In this document: one piece after another, positions 25,171 through 35,825 of the stretch
How the letters are laid out: each line of letters starts with the position of its first letter
Position numbering within the stretch: position 1 is the stretch's first letter
Assembly: GCA_023664705.1 (NCBI GenBank)
Contig: JAMPFE010000001.1
Location: 197,915 to 261,914, forward strand
Length of the DNA stretch: 64,000 bases
Source: Lachnospiraceae bacterium
GTDB taxonomy: Bacteria > Bacillota > Clostridia > Oscillospirales > Ruminococcaceae
Direction of reading: 5' to 3'
Translations under genes and position numbers: made by a program
Notes under the pieces: model-generated
The model's input: the letters and a program-made list of their open reading frames with translations, nothing else
Told to the model about the DNA's origin: nothing
Databases searched by the model: none

Positions 25171-27090
25171 ATGGGATTATTGTCGAATAACAAATTGCTG
25201 ACGGAAACGGAAAACATTGCGAAAAAGAGAACCGCTCCGAGAGCCGCGTTTTCAACTCCGCAGACGGCTCCGAAAAAGACTTACCGCGGCGCGGCTCCCG
25301 CTCCCGCGAGAAAGGTCAGACAGACGGGAGCTCCCGTGCTGACCGATAACAGAGCCCCCGCCGCGCCGAAGACTCCCGTGCTCGGACGCGCCAAGCCGCG
25401 CCCAGTCGAGAAAAAGCCGCGCGAAAGCAGAAGCACCCCCGTAAGGTTCATGGCGCTCGGCGGCTTGAACGAGATAGGAAAGAACTTGTACGTATACGAG
25501 TGCAGCAGCGATATGTTTATCGTGGACTGCGGTCTGGCGTTCCCCGACGAGGATATGCTCGGCGTGGATCTTGTAGTGCCCGATTTCACTTATCTCGAAA
25601 AGAACAGGGAGCATTTCCGCGGCATCATTATCACGCACGGGCACGAGGATCACATCGGCGCGCTGCCGTATCTGCTCAAAAAGATAAACGTGCCTATCTA
25701 CGGCACAAGGCTCACGCTCGGGCTCGTCGAGGGCAAGCTTAAGGAGCACGGGCTGCTGTCGCAGGCGTCGCTTAACGTAGTGGAGCCGCGCCAGAACGTG
25801 CGCATGGGCTGTATGTCCGTGGAGTTTATCCGCGTGAACCACTCGATACCCGACGCGTGCGCGCTCGCCATACACACTCCCGCGGGCGTTATCGTGCACA
25901 CGGGCGACTTCAAGGTCGACTACACGCCGATAGAGGGCGGCATTATCGACCTCGCGAGGTTCGGGGAGCTCGGCAACCGCGGCGTGCTCGCTTTGATGAG
26001 CGAAAGCACCAACGTGGAGCGCCCGGGCTACACGAAATCCGAGCGCTCTGTCGGCGAGAGCTTTAAAGGGCTGTTCGCGAGAGCGGAGGGAAAGCGCATC
26101 ATAATCGCGACCTTCTCCAGCAACATCCACCGCATACAGCAGATAATCGACGAGGCTGTAAAGCACGGGCGGCGCGTTGCCGTTTCGGGCAGGAGCATGA
26201 CGAACGTCATCTCGAAGGCTGTGGAGCTGAACTACATCAGAGTCCCCGACGGCACGCTCATCGACATCGAGGACGTCAACAAATACGACCCCGCCGAGCT
26301 GGTCATAGCGACAACGGGCTCGCAGGGAGAGCCGCTTTCGGCGCTGTCGAGAATGTCCAGCGGCGACCACAGACAGGTCACGATAACCCCCAACGACCTT
26401 ATCATCATTTCCGCGAACCCCATTCCAGGCAACGAAAAGCTCGTCACGAAGGTAGTCAACGAGCTTATGAAGCAGGGCGCGGAGGTCATTTACGAGAGCA
26501 TGTACGAGGTGCACGTTTCGGGTCACGCCTGCCAAGAGGAGCTGAAGATGATGATATCGCTCACCAAGCCGAAATTCTTCGTTCCCATTCACGGCGAGTA
26601 CAAGCATATGAAAAAGCACGTTATTCTCGCGACGGGCATGGGAATACCCGAGGAGAACACGTTCATCGCCGACCTCGGGGACGTTCTCGAAACGGACGGC
26701 GTTGAAATGAAGCTCACGGGCACCGTTCCGAGCGGAAAGGTGCTTGTGGACGGCTTCGGGGTCGGCGACGTCGGGAGCGTCGTTCTGCGCGACAGAAAGC
26801 ACCTCGCCGAGGATGGCGTTATGATAATCGTGGCGACAATGGAGCGCGAGACGGGCAGAGTCGTCGCGGGACCCGACATAGTGTCGAGGGGCTTTGTGTA
26901 CGTCCGCGAGAGCGAGGCGCTCCTCGACGAGGCAAAGCAGCTTATGATACAGACCATGGAGGAGCTGCACGACAGAAACGTCCGCGAGTGGGGCAATATA
27001 AAAAGCGCGATGCGCGACGCGCTCTCGGAGTTTATCTACAAGGAGACAAAGCGCAGCCCGATGATACTGCCTATCATTATGGAGATATAG
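25171..27090 (+). CDS. rnj: Ribonuclease J
   Basis: The 639-residue metallo-beta-lactamase/beta-CASP nuclease performs 5'-3' exonuclease and endonuclease steps in RNA decay and maturation. The zinc motif HGHEDHIG is near residue 154. Further ligands are in VNHSIPDA and HTGDFKVD, and C-terminal motifs are SGHACQEE and PIHGEYKH. The first ~95 residues are an extension rich in Ala, Pro, Lys and Arg, absent from Bacillus RNase J1 and likely disordered. The ATG at 25171 has GAAAGGAT upstream; an earlier GTG at 25117 lies inside the leader hairpin and is unlikely. It heads an operon with gdpP, rplI, dnaB and tilS. Confidence 0.95.
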   Translation: MGLLSNNKLLTETENIAKKRTAPRAAFSTPQTAPKKTYRGAAPAPARKVRQTGAPVLTDNRAPAAPKTPVLGRAKPRPVEKKPRESRSTPVRFMALGGLNEIGKNLYVYECSSDMFIVDCGLAFPDEDMLGVDLVVPDFTYLEKNREHFRGIIITHGHEDHIGALPYLLKKINVPIYGTRLTLGLVEGKLKEHGLLSQASLNVVEPRQNVRMGCMSVEFIRVNHSIPDACALAIHTPAGVIVHTGDFKVDYTPIEGGIIDLARFGELGNRGVLALMSESTNVERPGYTKSERSVGESFKGLFARAEGKRIIIATFSSNIHRIQQIIDEAVKHGRRVAVSGRSMTNVISKAVELNYIRVPDGTLIDIEDVNKYDPAELVIATTGSQGEPLSALSRMSSGDHRQVTITPNDLIIISANPIPGNEKLVTKVVNELMKQGAEVIYESMYEVHVSGHACQEELKMMISLTKPKFFVPIHGEYKHMKKHVILATGMGIPEENTFIADLGDVLETDGVEMKLTGTVPSGKVLVDGFGVGDVGSVVLRDRKHLAEDGVMIIVATMERETGRVVAGPDIVSRGFVYVRESEALLDEAKQLMIQTMEELHDRNVREWGNIKSAMRDALSEFIYKETKRSPMILPIIMEI

Positions 27091-27099
27091 TTAAACGCC

Positions 27100-29166
27100 A
27101 TGAAGAATTTTTACAAGAGCAACGTGCTGTTGGCGGCTGTCGGAACGCTGATAATAATGCTGATAGTCATCGACGTATATGTGTTCCGCCGCGAGCCGCT
27201 GATGTTCTGGGTGTCGCTGCCGATACTGCTCGGCGTTTCGGGCTTGGCTCTCGGGAAGCTGCTTCAGATACGGCAGAGCGAGTACTGGTATTTCGAGCAG
27301 CTTTCGGAGGAGATACGGAGCACGGATTCGATGTCGCTGATAAGCTTCCCGCTGCCGATATGCGTCGTCGACGAGGAGCGCAGCGTTATCTGGAGCAACA
27401 ATTGCTTTAACGATACGTTCTTTACGCCGAGCGAGGACGAAAGCTCGATAAATCCCGTAACGGATATGCCGCTTGAGCTTTTCGGCTTGGACGGCAGGGA
27501 AATAGGCTACGGGGAAAACTGGTTCCGCGTGTATTCCGTCGTCCATGATTTCGCGGTGGACAGCAAAATAGCGGGAAAGCCCGTTATCTTCGGCGCGGAA
27601 AGCGGCGGCGAGGCGGTAATGGAGCGCATAACGATGCTCATCTTCCGCGACATCACAGACCTCAGAAGGCTCCAGGTAACGCACGAAATGTCCAAGCCCG
27701 TGGTCATGATTGTAATGGTCGACAACTACGAGGAGCTTTTGTCGGGAGCAAAGGAGAGCGAACGCGCTTACGTCACGATACAGGTCGACAGGCTGATTGA
27801 GGAGTACTTCGCCGAGAAAAAGGCAGTGCTGAAAAAGATGACGGGCGACAAGTTCCTGATAGTGCTCGAGCAGCAGTACCTAAATCAGATGATAAAGGAC
27901 AAAATGGCGCTGATAAACAAAGCGCATGAGATAATAGTGCGCGACAGAGCGGCTGTTACGCTTTCGATAGGCGTGGGCGCAACGGCGTCGTCGCTCGCCG
28001 AGGGAGAGCGCTTCGCAAGCGAGATGCTCGATAAGGCGCTCGAGCGCGGCGGCGATCAGGCGCTCGTGAAAACGTCCAACGGCTTTGACGCGTTCGGCGC
28101 TATATCCCCCGGCAAGGAGCGCACGGGAAAGGTAAAGATACGCCTCGCGGCGGAGGAGATAAAGAGCCTTATCAGCACAGCCGATACCGTGTACATAATG
28201 GGACACAGCTTCGGCGATTTCGACAGCGCGGGCTCGGCGATAGGTCTCACCTGCGCGATACGGAGACTCGGCATTCCCGCATACACGGTCGCGAGGTTCA
28301 GGGACAGCTCTAAAACGAACGCAAAGGCGCTGTTCGACAGGTTTGTGGATTACGACACGCCCGTAGTTATCGAGCCCGAGGAGGCAAGGCAGTGGATAAC
28401 GCCGAAATCGGTGCTGATAATCGTCGATACGCACATCACCAAAAAGCTCGAGGACGCGGAGCTGTTCGAGCTCGCGCAGAAAAACCGCGTCGTCATTATC
28501 GACCACCACCGATTGAGCGCGGGAGCTATCACGGAGTTCGCGGTGCGCTGCCACGAGAGCAACGCCTCGTCCGCCTCGGAGCTCGTCACGGAGCTTATCC
28601 AGTATTTCGGCAGCGGCGCGCTGATAAAGCCGCTGGAGGCGGAGGCGCTCCTTGCGGGCATCACGCTCGACACCAAGGATTTCGTGATGCGCTCGGGTGT
28701 CTCGACGTTCGAGGCGGCGGCGTATCTGAAGAAGATAGGCGCGGACACCATAGCCGTGAAAAAGCTGTTCGACACGACCATCGAGAGCAAAACAAAAAAA
28801 TCGCAGATAATCTCCTCGGCGAAGATATACAGGGCGCGCTGCGCCATATCCGTGGTCGAGGAAAGCTTCGAGGGCATACGGGTGCTCTGCTCGCAGGCTG
28901 CGGACGAAATGCTGTATATACGCAACGTCGACGCGTCGTTCACGGTGTACCCCATTGAGAACGGCTGGAGCATAAGCGCACGTTCGCTCGGCAAGGTGAA
29001 CGTGCAGGTCATAATGGAAAGCCTCGGCAACAAAATAGACGACGGCGGCGGACATCAGTCCATGGCGGGCGCGCAGCTTTACGGCATTACCGTAGAGGAA
29101 ACGCTCGACAGGCTTCACGGAGCCATTGACGAGTATTTCACGGCAGCGCCGAAAGATAAGGATTAA
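27100..29166 (+). CDS. gdpP: GdpP-type cyclic-di-AMP phosphodiesterase
   Basis: The 688-residue membrane protein has two N-terminal transmembrane helices (about 8-25 and 33-50), a PAS-like region, and a degenerate GGDEF domain (about 200-335, without GGDEF). A DHH phosphoesterase domain follows ([16 protein letters not shown] near 366, VDTHI, IDHHR near 467), then DHHA1 with [11 protein letters not shown] near 650. It hydrolyses c-di-AMP to pApA in characterised homologues, setting potassium and cell-wall homeostasis. It follows rnj by 9 bases and precedes rplI and dnaB, the conserved Firmicute order. Confidence 0.94.
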   Translation: MKNFYKSNVLLAAVGTLIIMLIVIDVYVFRREPLMFWVSLPILLGVSGLALGKLLQIRQSEYWYFEQLSEEIRSTDSMSLISFPLPICVVDEERSVIWSNNCFNDTFFTPSEDESSINPVTDMPLELFGLDGREIGYGENWFRVYSVVHDFAVDSKIAGKPVIFGAESGGEAVMERITMLIFRDITDLRRLQVTHEMSKPVVMIVMVDNYEELLSGAKESERAYVTIQVDRLIEEYFAEKKAVLKKMTGDKFLIVLEQQYLNQMIKDKMALINKAHEIIVRDRAAVTLSIGVGATASSLAEGERFASEMLDKALERGGDQALVKTSNGFDAFGAISPGKERTGKVKIRLAAEEIKSLISTADTVYIMGHSFGDFDSAGSAIGLTCAIRRLGIPAYTVARFRDSSKTNAKALFDRFVDYDTPVVIEPEEARQWITPKSVLIIVDTHITKKLEDAELFELAQKNRVVIIDHHRLSAGAITEFAVRCHESNASSASELVTELIQYFGSGALIKPLEAEALLAGITLDTKDFVMRSGVSTFEAAAYLKKIGADTIAVKKLFDTTIESKTKKSQIISSAKIYRARCAISVVEESFEGIRVLCSQAADEMLYIRNVDASFTVYPIENGWSISARSLGKVNVQVIMESLGNKIDDGGGHQSMAGAQLYGITVEETLDRLHGAIDEYFTAAPKDKD

Positions 29167-29185
29167 ACAAAAACGGGAGGTCAGA

Positions 29186-29635
29186 ATGAAGGTCATATTG
29201 TTAGAGGACGTAAAGGGCACGGGCAAAAAGGGCGAGATCCGAGAGGTAAAGGACGGCTACGCCATAAATTGCCTGATAAAAAAGGGGCTGGCGCAGGAGG
29301 CGAACGCCAAGAACCTCAATCTGCTCCAAGGGCAGAAGGACAGCGCTCAGCATAAGATAGACGTCGATATCGCCAACGCCAAGGATATCGCGGGCAAGCT
29401 CGAGGGCAAAAGCGTCGTCGTAAAGGCAAAGGCGGGTCAGAACGGCAGGCTGTTCGGCACCGTTACATCTAAAGAGGTCTCCGCGGCGATAAAGCAGTCG
29501 CTGGGTCTGGACGTGGACAAGAAAAAAATAAACGTCGCGATGAAAATAGAGGGCTTCGGCGATTATTCCGCGGAGGCAAGGCTTTACGCTGGCGTTTCGG
29601 CAAAGTTCACCGTAAGCGTAAAGGACGAGGGTTGA
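29186..29635 (+). CDS. rplI: 50S ribosomal protein bL9
   Basis: The 149-residue protein starts [17 protein letters not shown], the bL9 signature that binds 23S rRNA. A long connecting helix and the C-terminal domain ([12 protein letters not shown]) follow. Length is standard. GGGAGG lies 7 bases before ATG 29186; the frame is open upstream into gdpP but that part is a shadow. It lies between gdpP and dnaB as in most Firmicutes. Confidence 0.98.
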   Translation: MKVILLEDVKGTGKKGEIREVKDGYAINCLIKKGLAQEANAKNLNLLQGQKDSAQHKIDVDIANAKDIAGKLEGKSVVVKAKAGQNGRLFGTVTSKEVSAAIKQSLGLDVDKKKINVAMKIEGFGDYSAEARLYAGVSAKFTVSVKDEG

Positions 29636-29642
29636 CGAAAAT

Positions 29643-31016
29643 ATGGCGGATTACGATCTTACGGGGGTAAATCTTCCGTTCGACCCGACAGCGGAGGAAG
29701 CGGTCATCGGCGCGGTCATCGGCGATAGAGAGATGCTCGGCGAGGTCATCGAAAAGCTTCGCCCCGAGCATTTCTATATCGACCGCTGCCGCGAGATATA
29801 CGCGCTTATGACGCAGCTCTACATGAGCAGCGAAAAAATAGACGTTCTGACGGTCGGCGATATGTGCGTAAGGCACGGGGTTTTCGAGCAGGCAGCAGAC
29901 GCGAGGGCGTTCCTTATGGAGGCTCTGGAGCGCTGCCCGAGCATATCTTCGATAGCCAAGTACGCCGAGATCGTCACGGAAAAATATCTCCTGAGGAGCC
30001 TTATTTTCGCCTCCAAGGAGATAATCGACGCGGCGAATAACTCCTCCGACAGCGCGGACGCGGTAGTCGATTTTGCCGAGCAGAAAATATTCGATATCCG
30101 CTCGGGCACTCAAAACAGCAGCCTTACGCCTATCGCGGGGATAGTCTACGACAGGGTGCGCGCGTTCAGCGAGCTTGTAAAATCTTCGCGCGAAAACGGC
30201 GGACAGCCCGCGATGACGGGTCTCGCGACGGGCTTTACCGAGCTCGACAAGCGCATTTTCGGGCTCAACAAGTCCGACCTGATAATCCTCGCGGCCCGTC
30301 CCGGTATGGGCAAGACGTCCTTCGCGATGAATATCGCGTCAAATACGGCAAAGCGCTTCCGCGACAAGCAGATATGCGTATTCAGCCTCGAAATGAGCAA
30401 GGAGCAGATAGTCTCCAGAATGATGTGCTCCGAGGCGCTGCTCCCGTCCGACGCGATGAAAACGGGGCGCTCCACGCCCGAGCAGCTCAACAACGTAATG
30501 GTCGCCGCCGATCTTCTTCAGCGTCTGCCGATCTATATCGACGACACCCCCGGCTGCAACGTGACGAATATCAAATCCAAGCTGCGCCGCATGAAAAATC
30601 TCGGCGCGGTCATAATCGACTATCTCCAGCTGATGACGAGCGTAAATAATTTCCACGGGAACCGCGTCGCCGAAATATCGGAGATAACGCGCAACCTGAA
30701 AATTATGGCAAAGGAGCTTAACGTCCCCGTTATCGCGCTGTCGCAGCTCGCCAGAGGACCCGAGCAGCGCCCCGACAAGCGCCCGCTGCTGAGCGACCTC
30801 CGCGATTCGGGCTCTATCGAGCAGGACGCGGATATAGTGCTGTTCCTGTACAGAAATTCCTACTACGACAAGACCGACCCCAACCAGAACGTCTGCGAGT
30901 GCCTTGTTGCGAAAAACCGCCACGGCGAAACGGGCACGGTCTACCTCGGCTGGCAGGGCGAGTATACAAAATTTACCAACGTTAAGTATATTCCGCAAAA
31001 TCAAAACGGCGGCTGA
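29643..31016 (+). CDS. dnaB: Replicative DNA helicase DnaB
   Basis: The 457-residue hexameric helicase has an N-terminal primase-interaction domain (about 1-110), a linker and a RecA-like C-terminal domain. Walker A is ARPGMGKTSFAMN near residue 218. Further motifs are VIIDYLQLM (Walker B) and LSDLRDSGSIEQDAD with the arginine-finger region after it. It unwinds DNA at the fork. The start is 7 bases after rplI, suggesting co-translation. Length and motifs are normal. Confidence 0.97.
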   Translation: MADYDLTGVNLPFDPTAEEAVIGAVIGDREMLGEVIEKLRPEHFYIDRCREIYALMTQLYMSSEKIDVLTVGDMCVRHGVFEQAADARAFLMEALERCPSISSIAKYAEIVTEKYLLRSLIFASKEIIDAANNSSDSADAVVDFAEQKIFDIRSGTQNSSLTPIAGIVYDRVRAFSELVKSSRENGGQPAMTGLATGFTELDKRIFGLNKSDLIILAARPGMGKTSFAMNIASNTAKRFRDKQICVFSLEMSKEQIVSRMMCSEALLPSDAMKTGRSTPEQLNNVMVAADLLQRLPIYIDDTPGCNVTNIKSKLRRMKNLGAVIIDYLQLMTSVNNFHGNRVAEISEITRNLKIMAKELNVPVIALSQLARGPEQRPDKRPLLSDLRDSGSIEQDADIVLFLYRNSYYDKTDPNQNVCECLVAKNRHGETGTVYLGWQGEYTKFTNVKYIPQNQNGG

Positions 31017-31021
31017 CAAAA

Positions 31022-32032
31022 ATGAACGATTTTATTGATAATGTTCGGCAAACCATAGCCGATCACGATATGCTCGGCGAAAAAAGCGCGGTATGCGCGG
31101 CGCTCTCGGGCGGCGCGGACAGCGTTTCGCTGCTGCTGGCGCTGAAAACGCTCTCGGAGGAGCGCGGCTTCGCGCTTTCGGCGTGCCACTTGAACCACGG
31201 GCTGCGCGGCGTGGAAAGCGACCGCGACGAGCGCTTCTGCGCCGAGCTTTGCCAAAGGCTCGGCATTCCGCTTGCGGCAAGGAAAATAAGCGTCTCGGCA
31301 TTGTCCGAAAAGCACGAAAGCTCCGAGGAGACCGCCCGCCGTGTGCGCTACGGTTTCTTTCTGGAAACGCTCGGCAGCCTCGGCGAAAGCGCCGTCCTCG
31401 CGACGGCGCACACAGCCAACGACAACGCCGAGACCGTGCTGATAAATCTGACGCGCGGCACGGGGCTCGCGGGCTTGTGCGGGATACCGCCCGTGCGCGC
31501 TCTCGGGGAGTTCCGCGTGATAAGACCGCTGATATACCGCACGAGAGCGGAGGTCGAGGAGTTCCTCGCCGCGCGCGGACAGGACTACGTGACCGACCGC
31601 ACCAACCTCTCCGAGGACTACACCCGCAATAAAATACGCCTCAAGGTGCTTCCCGAGCTGCTGAAAATAAACCCCTCGGCGCTCGGAACGCTCGGCAGAA
31701 TGACCGGGACCCTCCGCGAGGACAGCGCGTTCCTCGAGGAGCTTGCCCGAAAGGCGCTCGCCGAAAACCGCGCGGGGCGCGGCTACAACGCCGCGGAGCT
31801 CGCCAAGCTCCCCGCGCCGATACGCTCCCGCGCGGTGAAAACGATACTCATGGACGGCGGCATAGAGCCCTCCGCGCTGAGGATAAGCACGGCGTCGGAG
31901 CTGCTGACAAGGCGCTCCGCGAGGTACAATCCCTGCAAAAACCGCTTTTTCACGATACGCAAGGGCGTGTGCTTCGTTGAAATTATCGAGCAGCACTACC
32001 GCCGCTTCAACGAAAAAAGGAAAAAAATGTAA
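31022..32032 (+). CDS. tilS: tRNA(Ile)-lysidine synthase
   Basis: The 336-residue PP-loop enzyme (SGGADS near residue 30) converts C34 of tRNA-Ile(CAU) to lysidine, preventing misreading of AUG. Further motifs are HLNHGLRG, HTANDNAETVLINL and DRTNLSEDYTRNKIR. At 336 residues it is short: it keeps the catalytic and substrate-binding parts but lacks the C-terminal domain of the E. coli type (over 430 residues). It starts 5 bases after dnaB and is followed by hpt and ftsH, a common Firmicute order. Confidence 0.95.
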   Translation: MNDFIDNVRQTIADHDMLGEKSAVCAALSGGADSVSLLLALKTLSEERGFALSACHLNHGLRGVESDRDERFCAELCQRLGIPLAARKISVSALSEKHESSEETARRVRYGFFLETLGSLGESAVLATAHTANDNAETVLINLTRGTGLAGLCGIPPVRALGEFRVIRPLIYRTRAEVEEFLAARGQDYVTDRTNLSEDYTRNKIRLKVLPELLKINPSALGTLGRMTGTLREDSAFLEELARKALAENRAGRGYNAAELAKLPAPIRSRAVKTILMDGGIEPSALRISTASELLTRRSARYNPCKNRFFTIRKGVCFVEIIEQHYRRFNEKRKKM

Positions 32033-32071
32033 AATATCCCGAAATTTTCAGCAGAAATTCACGAAAATCAA

Positions 32072-32100
32072 TTGCTTTTTTGTGAATTATATGTTATAAT
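32072..32100 (+). promoter_or_regulatory. Sigma-A promoter of hpt-ftsH
   Basis: TTGCTT (32072-32077), 17-base spacer, TATAAT (32095-32100), 24 bases before the hpt start. It separates hpt-ftsH from the upstream tilS unit. Confidence 0.75.
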
Positions 32101-32124
32101 GATTTTTGTATGGAGGAGAGCATA

Positions 32125-32658
32125 ATGTATGTTCCCGAGGAAATCGAAAAAATTCTGTTCACCGAAGAGCAGCTAAAGGAAGAAACAGCGCGGCTCGGAG
32201 CCGAGCTCACAAGGGAATACAGCGGCAGAAATCCGCTGTTCGTCTGCGTTTTAAAGGGCGCGTCGGTGTTCTTCGCCGACCTGATACGCGCGGTGGAGTG
32301 CCCGCTGGAGATAGATTTTTTCCGCGCGAAAAGCTATTTGGGAACAACGACGACGGGAGTCGTCGACGTAAACGAAAGCGAGCTCCCCGATATAAAGGGG
32401 CGCGACGTGGTGATAGTCGAGGACATCGTCGACACCGCGCGCACGCTCTCAAAGGTCAAGGAAATGTTTCTGGAACGCGAACCGAGGTCGCTGAAGATAG
32501 TCTGCCTGCTCGACAAGCCGTCGCGCCGCGAGGTCAAGGGCTTCACCGTCGACAGCCGCTGCTTTGAAATAGATGATTTGTTTGTAGTGGGCTACGGGCT
32601 CGACTGCGACCAGAGGTTCAGAAATCTGCCGTACATAGGCGTATATAAGGCATTATAA
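32125..32658 (+). CDS. hpt: Hypoxanthine(-guanine) phosphoribosyltransferase
   Basis: The 177-residue type I PRTase salvages hypoxanthine and guanine to IMP and GMP. The PRPP loop is VIVEDIVDTARTL (about 93-105), KSYLGTTTTG is the flexible loop, and DLFVVGYGLDCDQRFRNLP is the purine-binding end. The ATG at 32125 is used because GGAGGAG (32112-32118) is its ribosome site. The upstream in-frame ATG at 32110 overlaps that site. Genes tilS, hpt and ftsH are neighbours in many Firmicutes, where Hpt and TilS can affect ftsH expression. Confidence 0.96.
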   Translation: MYVPEEIEKILFTEEQLKEETARLGAELTREYSGRNPLFVCVLKGASVFFADLIRAVECPLEIDFFRAKSYLGTTTTGVVDVNESELPDIKGRDVVIVEDIVDTARTLSKVKEMFLEREPRSLKIVCLLDKPSRREVKGFTVDSRCFEIDDLFVVGYGLDCDQRFRNLPYIGVYKAL

Positions 32659-32715
32659 AAATATAAAATATATTTTCACGGGCAAAAATCGCCCGTAACA
32701 GGAAAGGCGGTCTAA

Positions 32716-34710
32716 ATGAAGAAAAATAAGCTCCAAGGCGTAATAATCTACTTTCTGATAGCGCTTCTGCTGATATTCGGGTTGGTATCCGTGCTGAATT
32801 TCGCGGGAGGAAGAAGCTCCAACACCGCGGCGAAATATTCCGACGTTATAGCCGAATTCGACGACCTCAACGTTTCCGCGTTCGTTCTCGACCTCGGAAG
32901 CGGCAGGCTGAATTACGTGCTGAAGGGCGGAAGCATTGAAAATCAGCAGGACATCAAAACATATACCGTCCCGAATGTCAGCATTTTCATAAACGACATA
33001 AACGCGGGCTACAATAAGGAAGGCAGGATAGCGAATTACCGTCAGCGCTACAACGAGGCGAACCCCGAAGCGCCGCTGTACGAAAACTATATCCCCATTT
33101 CCGACAACACCTTCCTCACGAGCATTCTCCCGTATCTGCTCCTTGTGGGCGTTATGGTCATCTTTACGGTCATCGTTCTGCGCCAGACCACGGGCGGCGG
33201 CAAGATGAACACTTTCTCCCGCGCGAACGTCCGCCAGCAGACGGGCAGAAAGGTAACGTTCGAGGACGTTGCGGGCGCGGACGAGGAAAAGCAGGAGCTT
33301 GTCGAGATAGTTGACTACCTCAAAAACCCCGCGAAATACCGCGAGATAGGCGCGAGAGTGCCCAAGGGCGTGCTCCTCGTCGGACCTCCGGGAACGGGTA
33401 AAACTCTTCTCGCAAAGGCAGTCGCGGGCGAGGCGGGCGCGCCGTTCTTCTCGATATCGGGCTCTGATTTCGTCGAGATGTATGTCGGCGTCGGCGCTTC
33501 GCGTGTGCGCGACCTGTTCGACCAAGCTAAAAAGCACACCCCGTCCATTATCTTCATCGACGAGATAGACGCCGTCGGCAGACAGCGCGGCGCAGGTCTC
33601 GGCGGCGGTCACGACGAGCGCGAGCAGACCCTCAACCAGCTCCTCGTCGAAATGGACGGCTTCACCGAAAACGAAAACATCATCGTAATGGCGGCGACCA
33701 ACCGCCGCGATATACTCGACCCCGCTCTCCTCCGTCCCGGGCGCTTCGACAGACAGGTAGTCGTAAGCTATCCCGACATCAAGGGCAGAGAGGAAATCCT
33801 CAAAGTCCACACGCGCAACAAGAATATCGGTCCCGACGTAGACCTCAAGACCATAGCCGCGACAACGGCGGGCTTTACGGGCGCGGACTTGGAAAATCTC
33901 GTAAACGAGGCGGCGCTGCTTGCCGCGCGCAACAACCGCAAGGCGGTCACCAAAGCCGACATCGAGGAGGCAACGATAAAAGTCGTTGCGGGCCCCGAGA
34001 AGAAGAGCCGCATCGTCAGCCCCGAGGACAAGCGCATCACCGCTTACCACGAGGCGGGTCACGCGGTCACCACGATGTTCTGCCCCACGCAGGATAAAGT
34101 CCATCAGGTCTCCATTATCCAGAGAGGCATGGCAGCGGGCTTTACGATGCACCTGCCCGAAAAGGACAACTCCCACGTAACGAAAAACCGCATGGAGGAG
34201 TCGATAGTAGTCCTGCTCGGCGGACGCGCGGCGGAAAAGCTCATCCTCGACGACATCACCACGGGCGCGTCAAACGACATCGAGCGCGCCACCTCCGTCG
34301 CAAGGGATATGGTAACGCGCTACGGCTTCTCGGAAAAGCTCGGACCTATCCTGTACGGCAGTGAAAACGACGAGGTGTTCCTCGGCAGAGACTACGGTCA
34401 CGGCAAGAACTACTCCGAAAACGTCGCCAGCGAGATAGACGCCGAAATACGCGAGCTCATCGAAACGGGCTACGAAAAGGCAAAGGAAATCCTCACGGTC
34501 CACGGCGATCTGCTCGAGCGCTGCGCGCAGTACCTCATCAAGCACGAAAAGCTCGACGGCCCCGTGTTCTATAAGCTTATGAACAACGAAATAGACATCG
34601 ACGGCAACCCGACAAAGCTCGTTGAGGAAAAATCCGAAACGGCTCCCGAAACAGTTCCCGAGGAGACCTCGGAGGAAAAACCCGAGAGCCCCGACGAAAA
34701 TCAAGACTAA
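32716..34710 (+). CDS. ftsH: ATP-dependent zinc metalloprotease FtsH
   Basis: The 664-residue membrane AAA+ protease degrades misassembled membrane proteins and some regulators. Two transmembrane helices (about 10-30 and 138-158) flank an extracytoplasmic domain. The AAA module has GPPGTGKT near 224 and [11 protein letters not shown]. The M41 zinc site is HEAGHAVT near 445 with a distal Asp in the helix after GGRAAEKL. The C-terminal ~30 residues are Glu/Pro-rich. Between hpt and ftsH is a short ACGGGC/GCCCGT hairpin without a T tract. A strong terminator follows at 34716. Confidence 0.97.
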   Translation: MKKNKLQGVIIYFLIALLLIFGLVSVLNFAGGRSSNTAAKYSDVIAEFDDLNVSAFVLDLGSGRLNYVLKGGSIENQQDIKTYTVPNVSIFINDINAGYNKEGRIANYRQRYNEANPEAPLYENYIPISDNTFLTSILPYLLLVGVMVIFTVIVLRQTTGGGKMNTFSRANVRQQTGRKVTFEDVAGADEEKQELVEIVDYLKNPAKYREIGARVPKGVLLVGPPGTGKTLLAKAVAGEAGAPFFSISGSDFVEMYVGVGASRVRDLFDQAKKHTPSIIFIDEIDAVGRQRGAGLGGGHDEREQTLNQLLVEMDGFTENENIIVMAATNRRDILDPALLRPGRFDRQVVVSYPDIKGREEILKVHTRNKNIGPDVDLKTIAATTAGFTGADLENLVNEAALLAARNNRKAVTKADIEEATIKVVAGPEKKSRIVSPEDKRITAYHEAGHAVTTMFCPTQDKVHQVSIIQRGMAAGFTMHLPEKDNSHVTKNRMEESIVVLLGGRAAEKLILDDITTGASNDIERATSVARDMVTRYGFSEKLGPILYGSENDEVFLGRDYGHGKNYSENVASEIDAEIRELIETGYEKAKEILTVHGDLLERCAQYLIKHEKLDGPVFYKLMNNEIDIDGNPTKLVEEKSETAPETVPEETSEEKPESPDENQD

Positions 34711-34715
34711 ATCAT

Positions 34716-34744
34716 ATTCCGTCCTGCCGCAAGCGGGACGGAAT
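34716..34744 (+). terminator. Intrinsic terminator after ftsH
   Basis: ATTCCGTCC...GGACGGAAT forms a 12-bp stem including one G-U pair, with a short loop and a following TTTTA, 5 bases after the ftsH stop. Confidence 0.82.
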
Positions 34745-34762
34745 TTTACGGAAAGGTAAAAA

Positions 34763-35188
34763 ATGGCAATTGAGTATATCGACAAGGCTCCCTCCTTCGA
34801 GGAGTACATGGAAATGCGCCGCGCCGTAAATTTTATGGTTCTGTCCGAGCGCATTGCCCGCAACGCCCTCAACAACGCGTTTCACATAACGACCGTCCGC
34901 GATAACGGCAGGGCGATAGGCATGATACGCGTTTTGTCCGACGGCAGCTACGCAAACTTCATCACCGACGTAATGGTCATCCCCGAGTATCAGCACCGCG
35001 GCATCGGCAAGGAAATGATGCGCCGCACAATGGAGTATATGCGCTCCACGCTGCTCCCGGGTGAGACGATAGTGCTGTACCTCATGTCCGCTATCGGCAG
35101 AGAGGATTTTTACAGGCAGTTCGGCTTCCGCGAGCGCCCCAACGAGGTCTGGGGCGCGGGAATGAGCCAATGGATACACGGAGAATAA
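34763..35188 (+). CDS. GNAT-family N-acetyltransferase
   Basis: The 141-residue single-domain acetyltransferase carries the acetyl-CoA site VIPEYQHRGIGKEMMRRTME (about 74-93) and the C-terminal FYRQFGFRERP. No substrate can be assigned. GGAAAGGTAAAAA precedes the ATG. It sits between the ftsH terminator and a promoter for the next gene, so it may be read through from ftsH or from an unrecognised promoter. Confidence 0.9.
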   Translation: MAIEYIDKAPSFEEYMEMRRAVNFMVLSERIARNALNNAFHITTVRDNGRAIGMIRVLSDGSYANFITDVMVIPEYQHRGIGKEMMRRTMEYMRSTLLPGETIVLYLMSAIGREDFYRQFGFRERPNEVWGAGMSQWIHGE

Positions 35189-35196
35189 AAATACCA

Positions 35197-35225
35197 TTGA
35201 CAAAATACAAATAATATGGTATTAT
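35197..35225 (+). promoter_or_regulatory. Sigma-A promoter of zinc-ribbon gene
   Basis: TTGACA (35197-35202), 17-base spacer, TATTAT (35220-35225). Confidence 0.8.
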
Positions 35226-35277
35226 AGTAGATAACGGGAAAGTTGCTTCCCAACAGAAAAAGATAGTGAGGTTAATT

Positions 35278-35796
35278 ATGGAAAGATTTTGTGACAAATG
35301 CGGAACGCTCGTACAGGGCGAGGGTAAATTCTGTCCGTCCTGCGGCGCGCCCCTGGAAAGCGCGGTAAATCTCGACAAGCCGAGCACGCCGTCAACGGAG
35401 CCCATGCAGTCGACCCCCGCGCCTACATACCAGCAAAGCAGCCCCAACGCCGCGCAGATGCCCGCCTACCCGCAGAGCTACAACAACGTCGGCGCAACGG
35501 AGCGCACGGAAAATATGAGCGTCGGACAGTGGGCGCTGACGGTATTCCTCTCGAGTCTCGGATTCATCGGCATCATATTGCTGTTCGTCTGGGGCTTCAG
35601 CAGCGACACGCCCCAGCCCAAAAAGAACTACGCCCGCGGAATGTTGATAGTCGAGGCTATCATGATCGGCGTCGTTTTCTTGGTCTACATCATTGCTTTC
35701 GCCTGCGCGCTCTCCTGCGCGGGCAGCATGGGAGGAGACTTCGACGAAATATTCGGCTGCGTACGTCAGAGCATATTCGCGGCGGCTCTTCGTTAA
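35278..35796 (+). CDS. Zinc-ribbon membrane protein of unknown function
   Basis: The 172-residue protein begins with a zinc ribbon of two CxxC knuckles (FCDKCG and FCPSCG, residues 4-25). A Pro/Ser/Gln-rich linker (about 35-85) and two transmembrane helices (about 86-108 and 122-147) follow. The architecture is common in Clostridia as a zf-ribbon plus small membrane module; its role is unknown. The ATG at 35278 is favoured by GTGAGG upstream. It has its own promoter. Its stop is followed by the inverted copy of repeat family 2. Confidence 0.85.
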   Translation: MERFCDKCGTLVQGEGKFCPSCGAPLESAVNLDKPSTPSTEPMQSTPAPTYQQSSPNAAQMPAYPQSYNNVGATERTENMSVGQWALTVFLSSLGFIGIILLFVWGFSSDTPQPKKNYARGMLIVEAIMIGVVFLVYIIAFACALSCAGSMGGDFDEIFGCVRQSIFAAALR

Positions 35797-35825
35797 AAAT
35801 TCACACTGCCGAGCCGAACATATGA

